Shown here: positions 11,400 through 23,640 of the stretch, one piece after another | Numbering within the stretch: the first letter of the stretch is position 1 | Layout: each line of letters opens with the position of its first letter | NCBI GenBank assembly: GCA_024036415.1 | Contig: JAMWET010003062.1 | Coordinates: 310,001-374,000, forward strand | Length of the DNA: 64,000 nucleotides | From: Prochilodus magdalenae | Taxonomy: Eukaryota > Chordata > Actinopteri > Characiformes > Prochilodontidae | Reading direction: 5' to 3' | Notes under the pieces: generated by a model | Seen by the model: the letters and a program-made list of their open reading frames with translations, nothing else | The model's database searches: none | Told to the model about the DNA's origin: nothing | Position numbers and translations under genes: made by a program

Positions 11400-12811
11400 T
11401 ACAGTATATATACGCTATCTCACAAAAGTGAGCACACCCCTCACATTTTTGTAGATGTTGTATTATATCTTTTCATGGGACAACACTAAAGAAATGACAC
11501 TTTAATACAATATAATGTAGTCAGTGTACAGTTTGTATAACAGTGTAAATTTGGTGTGCCTCTAAAATAACTTAACACATAATCATTGATTTCTAAACTG
11601 CAGGCAACGAAAGTGAGTACACCCCTAAGTGAAAATGGCCAAATTGTGCCCAATGTGTCAATAGTTTGTGTGTCCACCATTATTTTCCAGAACTGCCTTA
11701 ACTTTGTTGGGCATGGAGTTCATGAGAGCTTCACAGGTTGCCACTGGAATCCTCTTCCAGAGCTGCTGGATGTTAGAGACCTAGTGCTCCTCCACCTTCC
11801 GTTTGAGGATGCCCCACAGATGCTCAGTAGGGATTAGGTCTGGACTCATGAAGCACTCCTGCAACCCCAAACCATGACACTCCCACCACTATGCTTGACT
11901 GTAGGCAAGACACACTTGTCTTTGTACTCCTCACCTGGTTGCCGCCACACACGTTTGACACCATCTGAACCAAATGCAAATTTAAGTTTTTAGTTTGTCT
12001 CATCAGACCACAGGACATGGTTCCAGTAATCCATGTCCTTAGTCTGCCTGTCTTCAGCTAACTGTGTGTGGGCTTTCTTGTGCATCATCTTTAGAAGTAG
12101 CTTTCTTTTGGGACGACAGCCATGAAGACCAATTTGATACAGTGTCCGGCGTATGGTCTGAGCACTGACATCCTGACCCCCCCATCCCTTTAGCCTCTGC
12201 AGCAATGCTGGCAGCACTCCTACATCTATTTTCAAAAGACAACCGCTGAGCAAGTACACTTAACTTCTTTGGTGGACCATGGTGAGGTCGGTTCTGAGTG
12301 GAACCTGTCCTGTTAAACCAATGTATGGTCTTAGCCACCGTGCTGCAGCTCAGTTTCAGGGTATTGGCAGTCTTCTTATAGCCTAGGCCATCTTTATGTA
12401 GAGCAACACTTCGTTTTTTCAAATCCTCATAAAGTTCTTTGCCATGAGGTGCCGTGTTGGATGTCTAGTGACCAGTATGATAGCATGTGAGAGCGATAAC
12501 ACCAAATTTAACACACCTGCTCCCCATTTACACCTGAGACCTTATGACGTTATTGAGTCACATGACACAGGGGAGTGAAAATGGCTAATTAGGCACAATT
12601 TGGCCATTTTTACTTAGTGGTTTAGACATTAATGGCTGTGTGTGGATTTATTTTGAGGGCACATAAAATTTACACTGTTATACAAGCTGGACACTGACTA
12701 CTTTGCATTGTATCAACGTGTCATATCCTCATTTCATGTTGTCCCATGAAAAGATAAAATAAAATATTAACAAAAATGTGAGGGGTGTACTTACTTTTGT
12801 GACATACTGTA
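11400..12811 (-). mobile_element. Tc1-like transposon with internal deletion
   Basis: A 1,412-bp element bounded by 'tacagtat' at 11400 and 'atactgta' at 12811. Inverted arms of about 210 bp include 'acacccctcacatttttgt' near 11434 and its complement near 12770, and 'acagtgtaaattt' against 'aaatttacactgtta'. The arms also carry internal inner copies ('gtgagtacacccctaagtg' near 11611). Transposase sequence is on the minus strand. I recognise this as a widespread fish Tc1 family. Compared with what I know of that family, a block is missing near 11850, where the catalytic core should be, so the copy is non-autonomous. Confidence 0.9.
11824..12422 (-). pseudogene. Broken Tc1 transposase inside 11400-12811
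   Basis: Minus-strand frames are split by frameshifts. One (12422 to 12054) carries the N-terminal DNA-binding region (HKDGLGYKKTANTLKLSCST, then RTGSTQNRP). A second (12259 to 11990) carries ALLQRLKGWGG, then TIRRTLYQIGLHGCRPKRK, and ends in NHVLWSDETN, which holds the first catalytic Asp. The remaining D and E motifs are absent, consistent with the internal deletion. The copy is not functional. Confidence 0.85.
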
Positions 12812-12938
12812 GTATGTTGTAGATATCTGTATTTCTGTCTGATCATGCCAGCTTTGCATGTATGCACATCTAGGAGTAGTGAATAAGAACCTTGCTTACC
12901 AGCTAGCCCTGGTCTGTCTTGTAACAAGACTTGGTACC

Positions 12939-13105
12939 TCAAGAGGCGATAGTGACTGCCATCAGTCTAACATGAAAGGATGTAGAAGTAGCTGCCCCTG
13001 TGGTATTTTGTAATTTGACAGTTATGTTGAAGGTCCTGCCCCCAGCAAACTCCTGGTAAACGACCTTTATGTCCACCACCACATGCTCTACACAAGAGTC
13101 CATGT
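12939..13105 (-). pseudogene. Exon-like fragment, weak transglutaminase-type similarity
   Basis: On the minus strand, a pyrimidine-rich tract ending TTTGCCAG (rightward boundary 13106) abuts an open stretch of about 55 codons to a TGA at 12939-12941. It includes VVYQEFAGGRTFNITVKLQN and FHVRLMAVT. The pattern of alternating hydrophobics and 'F.I.VKLQNT' resembles the beta-barrel domains at the C-terminus of transglutaminases. I cannot align it rigorously, the TYTG-like continuation is missing, and no neighbouring exons are visible. It could be a relic exon or a chance frame. Confidence 0.22.
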
Positions 13106-13227
13106 CTGGCAAACAAAGGAAGTAGCATAAATAGAACCAAGACAAGAGTTAATATTGGTTTTGTTTTTCAATGTTCCTTCACCATCCTGACTTGTGATGC
13201 ATGACAACAAACCATTTATCTTGGCGC

Positions 13228-13577
13228 GGACCATGGTACCTCCACACACAAATTTGTTGGTCATCTATACTAAGACACTGATGTGGTGTTAAGGGCAGTT
13301 GTCTTTGCGTGCATGTAGTCTTGAGTCGTGCAGCTGTCTGCCATTGGTGCTGACTCTAACAAGATGACTCATGGTCACTGCTCGCTGAATGTCTGCAATC
13401 GTAGCTGGTCAGTAAGCTACAGCAATAAGGCCAGTTTTTGCTTCTGTCACATGCAAGGCTGAGCATGAAACTCCAGTCATTCGCATGTGCTGCAATGTCA
13501 AACCTACCTACCAAGTTTCATCCCTGTCGGTTGACTCCTTCTGACTGCAACTATTTTTTTGACAGTGAGTGTACATA
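13228..13577 (-). mobile_element. Tc1-like relic, copy A of a four-copy family
   Basis: This copy shares blocks with the relics at 16690, 26126 and 53930, including 'gactcatg', 'aagctacagcaataaggcc', 'cctgtcggttgactcc' and 'gcaactatttt'. The minus strand reads (with stops) ATIADIQRAVTMSHLVRVST and GRQLHDSRLHAR, matching the helix-turn-helix of copy D. It also has QRQLPLTPHQ, a linker typical of Tc1 transposases. It is degraded and non-functional. Confidence 0.65.
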
Positions 13578-14957
13578 AACATCCACTGTGTTATTTGCTA
13601 GCTAGATTTGGCCTTGCAGGTTCAGTAAATAAATAAGATTTAGGCATCAAACTTCTCCTAGCTCAACTACATTTGTAGAGTAAGGTGAAAAGTTTACACA
13701 GAACTATCCCTTTCATTCTAATGCAGACCTCAAAGGATACACTGGTTCGCATAAGGAAATGGTCTCTGTTCAAGTTGTAGACCGGTACGGACAGTGGCTT
13801 TCAGGACTGATTTGGTCTTAAACCTAAAGGACTACACAAACTACACATTTAAACAAATTACTTGTACATACACCAATGCCTCAAGGTGTTTTGGATTTCT
13901 GCGATGCTTGTTTACTTGTTGTGGTGCTGGCAGGATTTATCTGGTGACCTCTGGTGCAGTAAACACAGCGTAGCAGAGCCTCGCCGGTGCATACTGAGCA
14001 CACAGGGCGGCATGTGGAGGCTCCAGATGCTGTGGCTAATGGAGTTTGATTTAAAGGACAGCCCCCGGCTCGCAGCGAGGGCGTTCAGAACAACCTTCGA
14101 CCGTCCTCGTGGAATATTTGTAAACAGAGACATATAAAGCACTTATTCATGATATTTATACAGCTGGATTCATAATTTTTTTTTTTGCTTGTTTTTATAG
14201 ATTTAATGTGGACTATGGGATGATGTCTTAACCGGTTGGGGTCTTCTCTCTTAACTAGCACACACTGTGTTAAGCACTTTTGCTGCTCTGAAAATGTTAG
14301 ATTTGAAAAACAAATGAACCAGTCAAATTCAGTACTGTTTTTTGAAGTTTAATGTAAGGTAGTATTGGTCACCAACTCATAATGTAAAATATGATAAAAA
14401 ATTGCAACTTTTGAAATTTGAAAACTGCAATGTCTTAAAATGTGATAGTTATTTAGAGAACCGTTTTGAAAAGGAACCTTTTTGCAACAAAAGCAAAATC
14501 GGTGAGTCTCAAACTGAAGATGTAATGCAGCTAGGCAGGTTGAAGGGTTGACACTGTGAGTGGACATTGGATTTTTTCAGGTAGACCTTAGATCCAAGAA
14601 AGCAGGAATTGTTGGGAGAGTAATTGTATCCCAGTTGTTTTTGTAAACGTCTTATTCAACACAGCGCTGTAGATCCACCAGTAAAATATGTCCGCTGCAG
14701 CAGAGCAGGGGATTGCCTTCTTGTCTGTTCCCCTCACGTCCATTCAGATGAGTCATTACCTATGAGGGTGATGCGTGATGGCAAGTTAAGGACACAGATA
14801 CTGAATCACAAACCTATTATGATAGATTCTTCCTGAGGGTCCTGTTGCTTAGCTTATTGCAAGCTATTGTCTTGACCAATCTGGTCCTTCCTTACTAGGG
14901 CTAAGGGCATTACTATACTTCTAGTTTCTACGCTCATCTTCCATTTCATCAGCTTCA

Positions 14958-15143
14958 CACTGTAAAACATGCTGCCTAACAAAATACTTTCATTTGTTAC
15001 AAGCAACTAAACAAGTTTTACTCAACTCAAATAATACAGGTTCATTCATTCAAGTTCTTTTTTTAGGTTAAATAAACCTAATTCATTTGATTGTAACAAA
15101 TTAGAGTATTTTAGGATGCACCAACAAAACACTTTTTACAGCG
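14958..15143. mobile_element. Foldback MITE-like element
   Basis: About 186 bp whose two halves are inverted copies. The left begins 'cactgtaaaacatg…' with 'aaaatactttcatttgttac'. The right, read on the other strand, begins 'cgctgtaaaaagtg…' with 'aaaatactctaatttgttac'. The centre holds 'aggttaaataaacct'. It has no coding capacity. The structure is typical of miniature inverted-repeat elements; the superfamily is not determined. Confidence 0.75.
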
Positions 15144-15159
15144 CACTTACCTTATAGGT

Positions 15160-15450
15160 GCCCACTCTGTAGTTCTACTATTATAGACTGTAGAACAGCT
15201 GTGCATCTCTGTGTACTTTGTTTACCTCCTTTCACCCTGTTCCTCAATGGTCAGGACCCCCACCTTGTAGATATAAAATGAGAGACGATCTGCTGATACA
15301 CAGTTTGTGTTGGCCATTCTCAGGTCACAGGATGTTGATATGTTGTATTTGGTGGACTAATCTCCGGCAGCACTGGAGTCTCTAAACTGCTCACGCCAGC
15401 ACAACACACAGTAACACACCACCACTACGGCGGTGTCACTGCAGTGCATG
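15160..15450 (-). repeat. Interspersed repeat shared with 53665-53915
   Basis: On the minus strand it contains 'tagtccaccaaatac', 'cagtgctgcc' and 'gaggaacagggtgaaag', blocks I recognise from a common fish non-autonomous repeat. The stretch around 15340-15375 matches 53755-53790 in opposite orientation ('ctgagaatagtccaccaacc' there). There is no coding content. Confidence 0.6.
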
Positions 15451-16689
15451 TAAGGGTCAGGTACCAGATACAATGAGTAAACAACTTAAAACAAACTACT
15501 TGGAAACTCAGATACCAATGTTTTTTGGAATAGAATGTTGTTATGAGTATAATGCCTGTTATTAACTGCATTAGTGACATCGTATACAACTGGAATAAAC
15601 ACTGATCTGGAAAATCATATACATCAACATACATTTCCACTCAGGACCAGTCAGATTCTATTCTGTTTAGTATCTGTGTAGTAACTTGGACACGACTTCT
15701 AACCATTGTGGTGACTGCAGTTGTGCCTGGTTATTGTCCTATGCGTGACCCCTGCCAGGCTGACGAGAGCTTGAATGCAGAAAGCACGTCAACTGTCGGC
15801 TTGAGTCAACAGCTTATCAAAACAATTAACATGCACAAACTGTCGGCAGGCCACAAAGCTCATTACGACTTTAGCATAGCAGCAAATCCTGCGCAGAAAC
15901 GCTCTTCGCCACTATCACAGATATATTTGGAATAACGGCGTTCATTTGCAATCATGGAAACAAAAGGCCAGGCTTGGAGCATTTGTCAGACTGTCCTAAT
16001 TATGTCCTAATGATGACAATTATGTTGCTGTCATGGCAAATGATGACATTTCAGTAAGTTCTCTAACTGGCAGTCTGCTGTTTGGAGGCACTCAGGTGAC
16101 ACTGCACTGGGTCTGTCAGCACTTTCTGTGTGTTGACTGGCAGTGCAGCTCTGCACTGTTGTCTGCTTAATTGCTTTGGCCTGTTCTAGAGAGAACAGAG
16201 AAAGAGAGCTAGAGAGTGAGCGAGCACATTCCCGCATATCCACCTGCCTCAAGCACTGGGAGAAGGCGTTTTCATTTTTTAAGCATCCAGTGCTGCCTTC
16301 AGCTAGCTGTCAGAAGCAGATCCACTCTGGCTTCGGCTCTTTGAGAGGTTTCGAGAGGGATGAGGCGACTCTAGCAGACCTCATCCAGGTTTTTGTGGGG
16401 TTCTGCTGCATAATGGCTCTTGTAAATTCATAAGGCACGTGGTTTCTGAAGCCGTACGCATCAGAGCTATAGTTCTCTCCCTTCCATCTTGCAGTTATCA
16501 GAATGCTGCTATTCATTTGATATTTATAGTTTCCTGAGGTAGCTGGAAAAGAATTCATATTCAAGTGAAGCTATAGATAAAAAATATATAGATATAAAAG
16601 TGAAAGCAATTTTTAGTTTTCCAGTGCATTTGCCACAGGACAAAATCAGAGGGTGGATTCAACTGTAAGATGGAGTACACCAAAGATAC

Positions 16690-17090
16690 TCGGATGACAA
16701 ACTGCTCTTCCTGACCCAACATGCAAGATGTCTCAGCATGTCGTCGTAATGATTTCGAAAGGTATCCAGTGATAATCCATCCCATGCAGTTTAAATATTC
16801 TCAGACAGATCCTGCAGATTTTGCAGTAGGGGTGGAGATAGAGTGATACCAAAGTGGGACCAAAGATGACCTGACTGGCATGACTCCACTGGCATGACAT
16901 CATAACGGTCTGCGTGCATGTAGCCATGAATGGTGCCGACACCAATAGGAAGACTCATGAGGGGGGCATTACTGCTCAGCTGAATGTCCATAGTCATGGC
17001 TATTGTCAAACCTACTCACCATGTTTCATTCCTGTCAGTTGATTTCTTCTGGGTGCAACTATTTGTGAACTAATCTTTTATGAATGTATA
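16690..17090 (-). mobile_element. Tc1-like relic, copy B
   Basis: Related to copies A, C and D. On the minus strand the part near 16745-16830 reads LLQNLQDLSENI, a stop, then TAWDGLSLDTF and RNHYDDM. This is like the C-terminal helix region of Tc1 transposases (…IPQDTIRNLYDSMPRR type). The part near 16940-17065 carries the 5' block with 'cctgtcagttgatttcttct'. The catalytic core between them is missing, so this is an internally deleted, inactive copy. Confidence 0.65.
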
Positions 17091-17803
17091 AACAGAAGCT
17101 GAAGTTAGCTGAGAACTTCAGTTTGTTATGCACTGTTCTTCTTGTTGGTGCACCAGTTATATAAAATATATGATAGAACTTCGAGATATCTGTAAAAAAG
17201 CTGTATTTGTGAAAGCTGTAAGCTTTATTTCAGATATTGTCACTGTGGAATTAAACTTACTTAGTTAGTAAGTAAATACTTATTTACCTTACAAATATAT
17301 AAGTAGTAATAGTGAATAGTGTAAATTACTAACTGCCCCACTCTGAATATTCCTCATTTGTAAAACTAACTTTTTTGTGTAACTAACTATGTAATTAATC
17401 AAGTAATTGTGTTATTACATTTTTATTTTATAGCTATTTAAGAATTCTAGACAGGTTTCAGAAGGCTATGACAGCATATGACCTCCATGAAGACATTTAG
17501 ACCTGTATATTCTGAACATAGAGTTTATTGACTTGTTTTGCTATTTCAGCTCAAGTTCCAACATTGATTCCACAAAACAGAATTGATTTCATGTCACATT
17601 ATACCAACAGTTCTCCATCTCCATCCAAACCATAGAGCACAAACTGGCATTTTTCAATGTTCAGACTATTAAGAGCACCAAGGAATCTATGCTTGATATT
17701 TGTCATGCTGAGACCATTTGTATCTATTACTGTGTCTGTCCGTGTGTGGAATATAGAGGACTCAGTGCAGACTGATGTGTAGAGACAGTGGTCTGGTCAT
17801 ATC

Positions 17804-17905
17804 ATGACCTGTAGGCCATCTGAGTGTGGACAGCAATGTTTTGTGACCTGCAGGTCGTCTGTGTGTGGAGGCCAGTGTCTTGTGACCTGTAGGTCAGCCG
17901 TGGAG
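17804..17905. repeat. 39-bp tandem repeat, about 2.6 copies
   Basis: The unit 'tgacctgtaggccatctgag' and its variants start at 17805, 17844 and 17883, exactly 39 bp apart. The second unit reads 'tgacctgcaggtcgtctgtg'. No coding function is evident. Confidence 0.8.
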
Positions 17906-19373
17906 TGAACACTAATTCAGTGCTTTCATTTCTGCAGTTGTGCTGTCTCTCTATGTCTGACAGAGAACAGAGTAGCCTATGCAGTGAATGTTATGTGAGC
18001 ATTGACAGGGCAACAATATTACAATAACTAATTTCTTGCGGGCAAGAAATACCACATTTCTTGTGAATGTTAGTGTGTAATTGCTATTTATTTGCTGAAT
18101 TTAACATAATGGTAAAGAGTTAAACATGCAATGTAAGATGTGCCATAACTCTTGCACAGACCACATGTTATGTTTTATTTTTTATCTGTATGTCAAATGT
18201 GTTAAATTCATACATAAACAGTGCTTTTTTTGCTGAATAATTTAACATTATTTTATGTAACTGTAAGATTTTTAAACAATTTTAGCTAGCAGTGTCAAAC
18301 TGAAAACAATGGTTATTATTGAAAGGTAATTATTAATATTACATACTGCACTAAACCCAATTAAACAGGACTAATTAAGTTCTTAATAATGAAAGTAGTG
18401 AGTCAGTGTTTTGACTAGAGCCTATAATATCCACAATATGACAAAAATGATTATGATAATGGCAAAATACTGTCATCTCAAACTATGCAGTATATGTTTA
18501 CAAACAAAGAACTGACACAAATAAAAAGTCTAAATAAGATGATGTCACAATGGGCTGCTATCCAGTTCATTTGTTAATGCAGAGTTAATATACAGGGTGC
18601 TTTGTATAGTATTCGACTGTGTCATTAAGAAAGGTAGATAAGCCGTAATAAAATTTACCACCAGTTCAATGGCAGATTGCAACTAGCCGGCTAATGTTTG
18701 CTACTTGAATGAAGCTGTTGTTCTTTAAACTACTAATGATAGGCTAGGTAACTCGCAGCTGTAGCCTGCTAACTAATCATTTGCTGTAAGCTTAAACGAG
18801 CCAATCAAATGGTACAGAATTTGCTTACACGCTGTAAATGTTTCACAGTGACAGCTCAGCATTAGCCAGCTGGTGCCAGCAGCTAATGAAAGTTATGTTG
18901 TTTGGGGAATGGGGAATACGGTTAGCGATGGCACAAAGTCTAACAAATTCATGCTACATATAAAAGCATTGCTTTCTTTTTAAGAGATAAACATTACAGG
19001 AATCGCTGTTGTGTTGAGCAAAGACGCAGACTGTATGATGTGAGAAGCTGCTGCAGCATTAAGCAGAGCTCCACACAGCACTTTATCTCGGTGTGTGAAT
19101 GACTGTAATATTTACTAGACTACAGCAGTGCCTGGCACTGACACATAGGTGTAAGCATGAATGAATGGGGCATATGGGGCAAAGGACCTGAGAAATTCTG
19201 ACATAAAACAACTTTTAGCACTGAAATATTAGCTGGAGTTGGGGTCTTATTCTGCTTCTTCAGGTGAATCAACTAATTTGGAAAATATCAGCAGGTAGTG
19301 AGCAGCACAGCAGAGCTAGAGCTTATAATCAGCTACTGGACTTTTGAATGGATCTCACCGGCTAAACTAATGC

Positions 19374-19489
19374 TGCATCCCAAACCACACACTTCTGTAC
19401 TTAATCTTCTACACTAATGAGTGCATTTCTGAGGGTACTGCCCTGTTTAAACACACTATGTAGTGTGTCTGTATATGGTTTGGGATGCA
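19374..19489. mobile_element. Short inverted-repeat element (MITE-like)
   Basis: Begins 'tgcatcccaaacca' and ends with its complement 'tggtttgggatgca', about 116 bp in all. A secondary palindrome, 'acacactatgtagtgtgt', lies near 19451. It is probably a small non-autonomous DNA transposon. Confidence 0.65.
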
Positions 19490-21129
19490 ACAGGAGCAAG
19501 CCAGTGGTAAATCTGAAGGTTTCAGTTTTGATTTCTCATCACTACAGCAGCAAATCAAATAAAATATACCAGCTGAATATAAAACACTCAGATATATAGT
19601 TGACAGAGTATTCCCTAAAAGGAGCTTTGCTACCTTTGCCATTATTGCTGTATCTCATAACAAACTGTCACTCTGCTGCCGAATATATTTTGTTTCCAAC
19701 CAAAATGGTGGTAGCGCGATTGCATGACGTTGTTGGCGTACTATGAATACACTGGTCATTGAGTGTAAATGGGTCTTCTTTATGATACATGCAGCTGCTC
19801 ACTGTTTACTGTTCTAAAACTATTGCTCATAATTTATCATAAACAAAGCATACATACAATAAATGACACAAGCAGTTACTGATGGAGGTAAGTCCACTGA
19901 AAGACGGTGTGCTGAAATATAAAATTAATGTGGAAATTGTATACGCATTTGAGTCATTTTTCTGAGTGTGTTTGTGCGTGGGTGCATGTGAGGGTACGTA
20001 TGCATGTGTGAAGGTGTGCGTGCATATCTGTTGTGTGTGTGTGTGTGTGCGAGGCAGTACTGGCGATAGAATCAGATTGTTATGTGAAGCATTGAGTGCT
20101 GTGCCCTCCAGCGAAGCTTTGTTTAAAAGAAGACACAGAGCGAGAGAGTGAAAGAGTGGGAAACAGTATTATACTTTACACTGTAATGCTACTCTCACAC
20201 TCTAGCTCTACCTACAGTATCTCTCTGTTGCTTTCTCTTCATTAGCCCGGTCTCTGCATCTCTGCATGTGAAGATTCTCTCTCTATGCAGTGGCCAGTGG
20301 TTTGGTTTGGTGTCCGTAAGCTGGACAAGGGGTATGCGTGCTGTCCAGCTCCAAGGCTTGGAGCCAAAGAGGGGGTGGACATAGGGCCACAGTTGTAGCA
20401 TATTCATGAGGAGAGAGAGAAAGAGAGAGAGACAGCATGTGCTCTGTGCCAAACATCTCTGGAGTTTGTAACTGGACGAAGAAAAGATGAAGGCAATGGA
20501 AAGCAAAAATCTAGATTTCCTGTTTTTACTAACCTTTGAAAGTCTAGTGCTATTCCTGTTTTTTTCTTTATGTATGATTTGTAGTTTGTGTGTTATTATA
20601 TACTGAATTACAATTGTGTTCTATTTTTATTTATATGCAATAACATAATTATTTATTTAATTGGCGCTTAAATATAGCATTAGTTTTGCAACAGAGAGTA
20701 TCATTACCCTGAAGCAATTTATGATCACACTCACACTCAGTAGTACACACTCACTACTGATTCATACATGTGTGGCAGGAGATGAACCTCAACTGAAGTA
20801 AGCTAGTCAGTGCTGTGTGGTTTCTTTCATGTTTGAGACAAGTATTTGTAAAACATGCCCATTTTAAAATCCATAGTGCCAGTATTTCAGGGGGAGGCAA
20901 TTGTAGTGGCTAATATACTGGTTGAAAGTTTCACCCACAAATAAGTCCAGGCAAAGCAGTCCCAATGTTTGTTCCTTCAGCTGAATGGCATTTTTTTCTT
21001 TAGTCAGCAATTCCAGTTGTAGTCGTTTACAGTCTGAGTTAGAGATAGTTCAGGTTTTATGAAGTCCGTGAACATTAGAACAACTGGTGTCTTAGTTTAA
21101 CAGTTTAGATGCGTTTTTCATCAATTGGA

Positions 21130-21345
21130 ATTTATCCTCCACATTTAGGCCACTGTAACCCCCCCACACACACACTAGGAGCGTGGTGAGCACATTTGCC
21201 CTATCCGTGGGGAGTTGTTGGGGGTTAGATGCCTTGCTCAAAGGCACTTCAGTCATGTCCTCGTGGTTCACATGCTCAAATCAGTGTTCTTCTGATCACA
21301 AGGCTGGTTCTCTAACCTCCAGCCCATGACTGTCCCCAATCAATT
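21130..21345. repeat. Dispersed fish repeat, SINE/LINE-tail-like
   Basis: Contains 'ttgctcaaaggcacttcagt', 'cttctgatcacaaggctggt' and 'tctctaacctccagcccatg', a block I recognise as very common in fish genomes. No A or B box is visible, so the class is uncertain. Confidence 0.45.
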
Positions 21346-23525
21346 GTCTTTAGCTTGGGGTTAGCCTTTAACCTTGCAACCCACTAACCTAGCAGCCCAC
21401 GTCTGTGTCCTCTAGCGCTCCAGCTTGCGATGTGGCCTCTTTTGGTCAGCTGCATCAGATAGCAGCATGGGGGCCTGGTGTTTGCATCAAGAGGAGAATC
21501 CACATTTTAACGCTGTGGTATAACTATTCACTAGATGCCTGCAGTGTCTGACGCTAAGAGATATAAACATAAGTGTATGGAGCCTATGAGACAGAGGACC
21601 TGAGGAAAAAACATTTAGTACTGAATAATAGCTTGTAAATAATATACACTATTGAGCTGGAGTTGAGTCTTATTCTGCTTTTTTCTCAGCTGTCTTATAC
21701 TTAACAAATTTTGGAAAATAAGTAAAATCAGGTCACAGAAATATATGTAGATATCCAGTTTAACAAATACATGTTCAGTAAACTTTCACACAACAACAAT
21801 ACTTTCTCATTCAATTCAAATCATACTAAAAACAGCCCAAACTGTACTTTGAATTCTTACCTCACTGTGATTAAAAAGTAATTAATAGCAAATTACTCCA
21901 TGGTTTTGTTCTTGTCAGACACTCCAACTTCCAAGAGTTACGAGTTTATTTCAACTGTCCAGCCGTTCTTTATTCACAGGTGTCAGGTGTTGTGACGTGT
22001 TTGCTAATGACCTCATCGTAAACTGGAACAGCTCGTACACTGCAGATCCAGGGGAAGGTCGATTACAATCTACACAGTAATAAACTCAGATGTCATTGGC
22101 TGGCAGTGTTAAAATGTATGCTGTTTGGTTGGTGTAGAAACAGCACAGCTGTAACAAGAAGGTCTTTTACTCTGACAGTTCTCTGATTGCCACAAGGTCT
22201 TTCTGCTTTTCCTCATTTACTTGCAAGTCAACACCGAGTAGAGTATTACTCCCCCCGTCTGCTCACACAAACTCGAGATGGAATTTTCTCCTTGGAGTAG
22301 ACCCAACAGTGGGCAGTAGTCGTGGCAGTTCATTATTTAGTGGGTGCTGGACGCAAGAGGGAGGAGAAGCCTGAGCAAGGTCACTTTGTCACAGGCCATT
22401 TGAATAGAACAATGCCCTGCTTTTCTAACAGTGGTGTGCATGACACCATGAGCACACGGCCAGTGACATAGCACCTAACAGCATTACATACTAGCAAACC
22501 GCACAACCCACTGCTAATTTGACCTAATAAATAGAAGATGTATTCTAGTTATAGGAATAAATTTGTGAAAAAAAATGTACCCCAAACATTTTAAACATTT
22601 ACCACAAATGCCGACTGGCAGAATATGTTTAGTATCTGAAGTTTGTTTCTTACAAAAGAGTAGTGTTCCTTCCACTACTATGTATTACGCCATATTAGTA
22701 GTTTTAAGTTCCGGTTGCACATTCCCATTTTGTAAACATCAGCACTTTGAATGAGCACAGTGTATAAAAGGTGCTATATAAATGAACTAGTTTTGCCTTT
22801 TGGGAATTATGGTATTATAGTAACAGTATACATATTGAGATTAATATTTACACTTGACGTTTAAAACAACTTATAAGGAAAATCCAAGTAAGATTGATTT
22901 GCTTTGTATATTGTTTTATTAAGTCAATCAGTAAAAATGTTGAACTAAATCTTGTTGTGCTCTGTTAATGTGCTTGATATAAACTTCAATACTGATGCAA
23001 ATATAGGATGATTGCGTTCTTTTGGCTCACCCTCAACTATTACTTTATGATACACATCAATAATACACCAGTAGCTATCTAGACCGCTCATTTCATTGTA
23101 TTGTTTCATTGCCTGGGTAATGCCTTTGTCCCATTACCTGGGAAAATGTGAATACGTGATCTATGATTGGTGTTGTCTGGGTGTTATGGACGTAAAAGGT
23201 ATAATCGTGTAATTGCAATTCTGATAGTTTCAGCATATAATCAGTGCGTATATGTAGCTTTACAAATGAAAACATTTCAGATGCATCAGTAAATCTATGG
23301 CAATGGTAGCCATTCTACGATGTTCCATCAGTTTCTTATCATCAAAGTAAATCTGAAATATATTGTGCATTATGAAGTAAAAACAAAAAAAGGAACTATA
23401 TATCACTCCAGTACAAAACTACTAATTACAAACTAGTTTGGACACCAAATAGGTCTTGGTTGATTGAATTTGGAGTACAGGAAAGTCATGGAAAAACTGT
23501 TTCTCTATTACTTATTACTTTAAAG

Positions 23526-23640
23526 CAGTGATTCTCAAACAGGCCCTCAGGGCCCCCAGGTGGTTTTGCTCTATCGCCAGTCACAACACATAATAATAGA
23601 TGAAAAATGTGGACCATCAAGGGGGCCCCGAGAACCAGTT
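23526..23640. mobile_element. hAT-like MITE
   Basis: About 115 bp with imperfect inverted ends: 'cagtgattctcaaacaggcc' at the left, and a right end whose complement reads 'aaactggttctcggggcccc'. The CAGNGNTTCTCAAA start is typical of non-autonomous hAT elements. No coding capacity. Confidence 0.6.
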
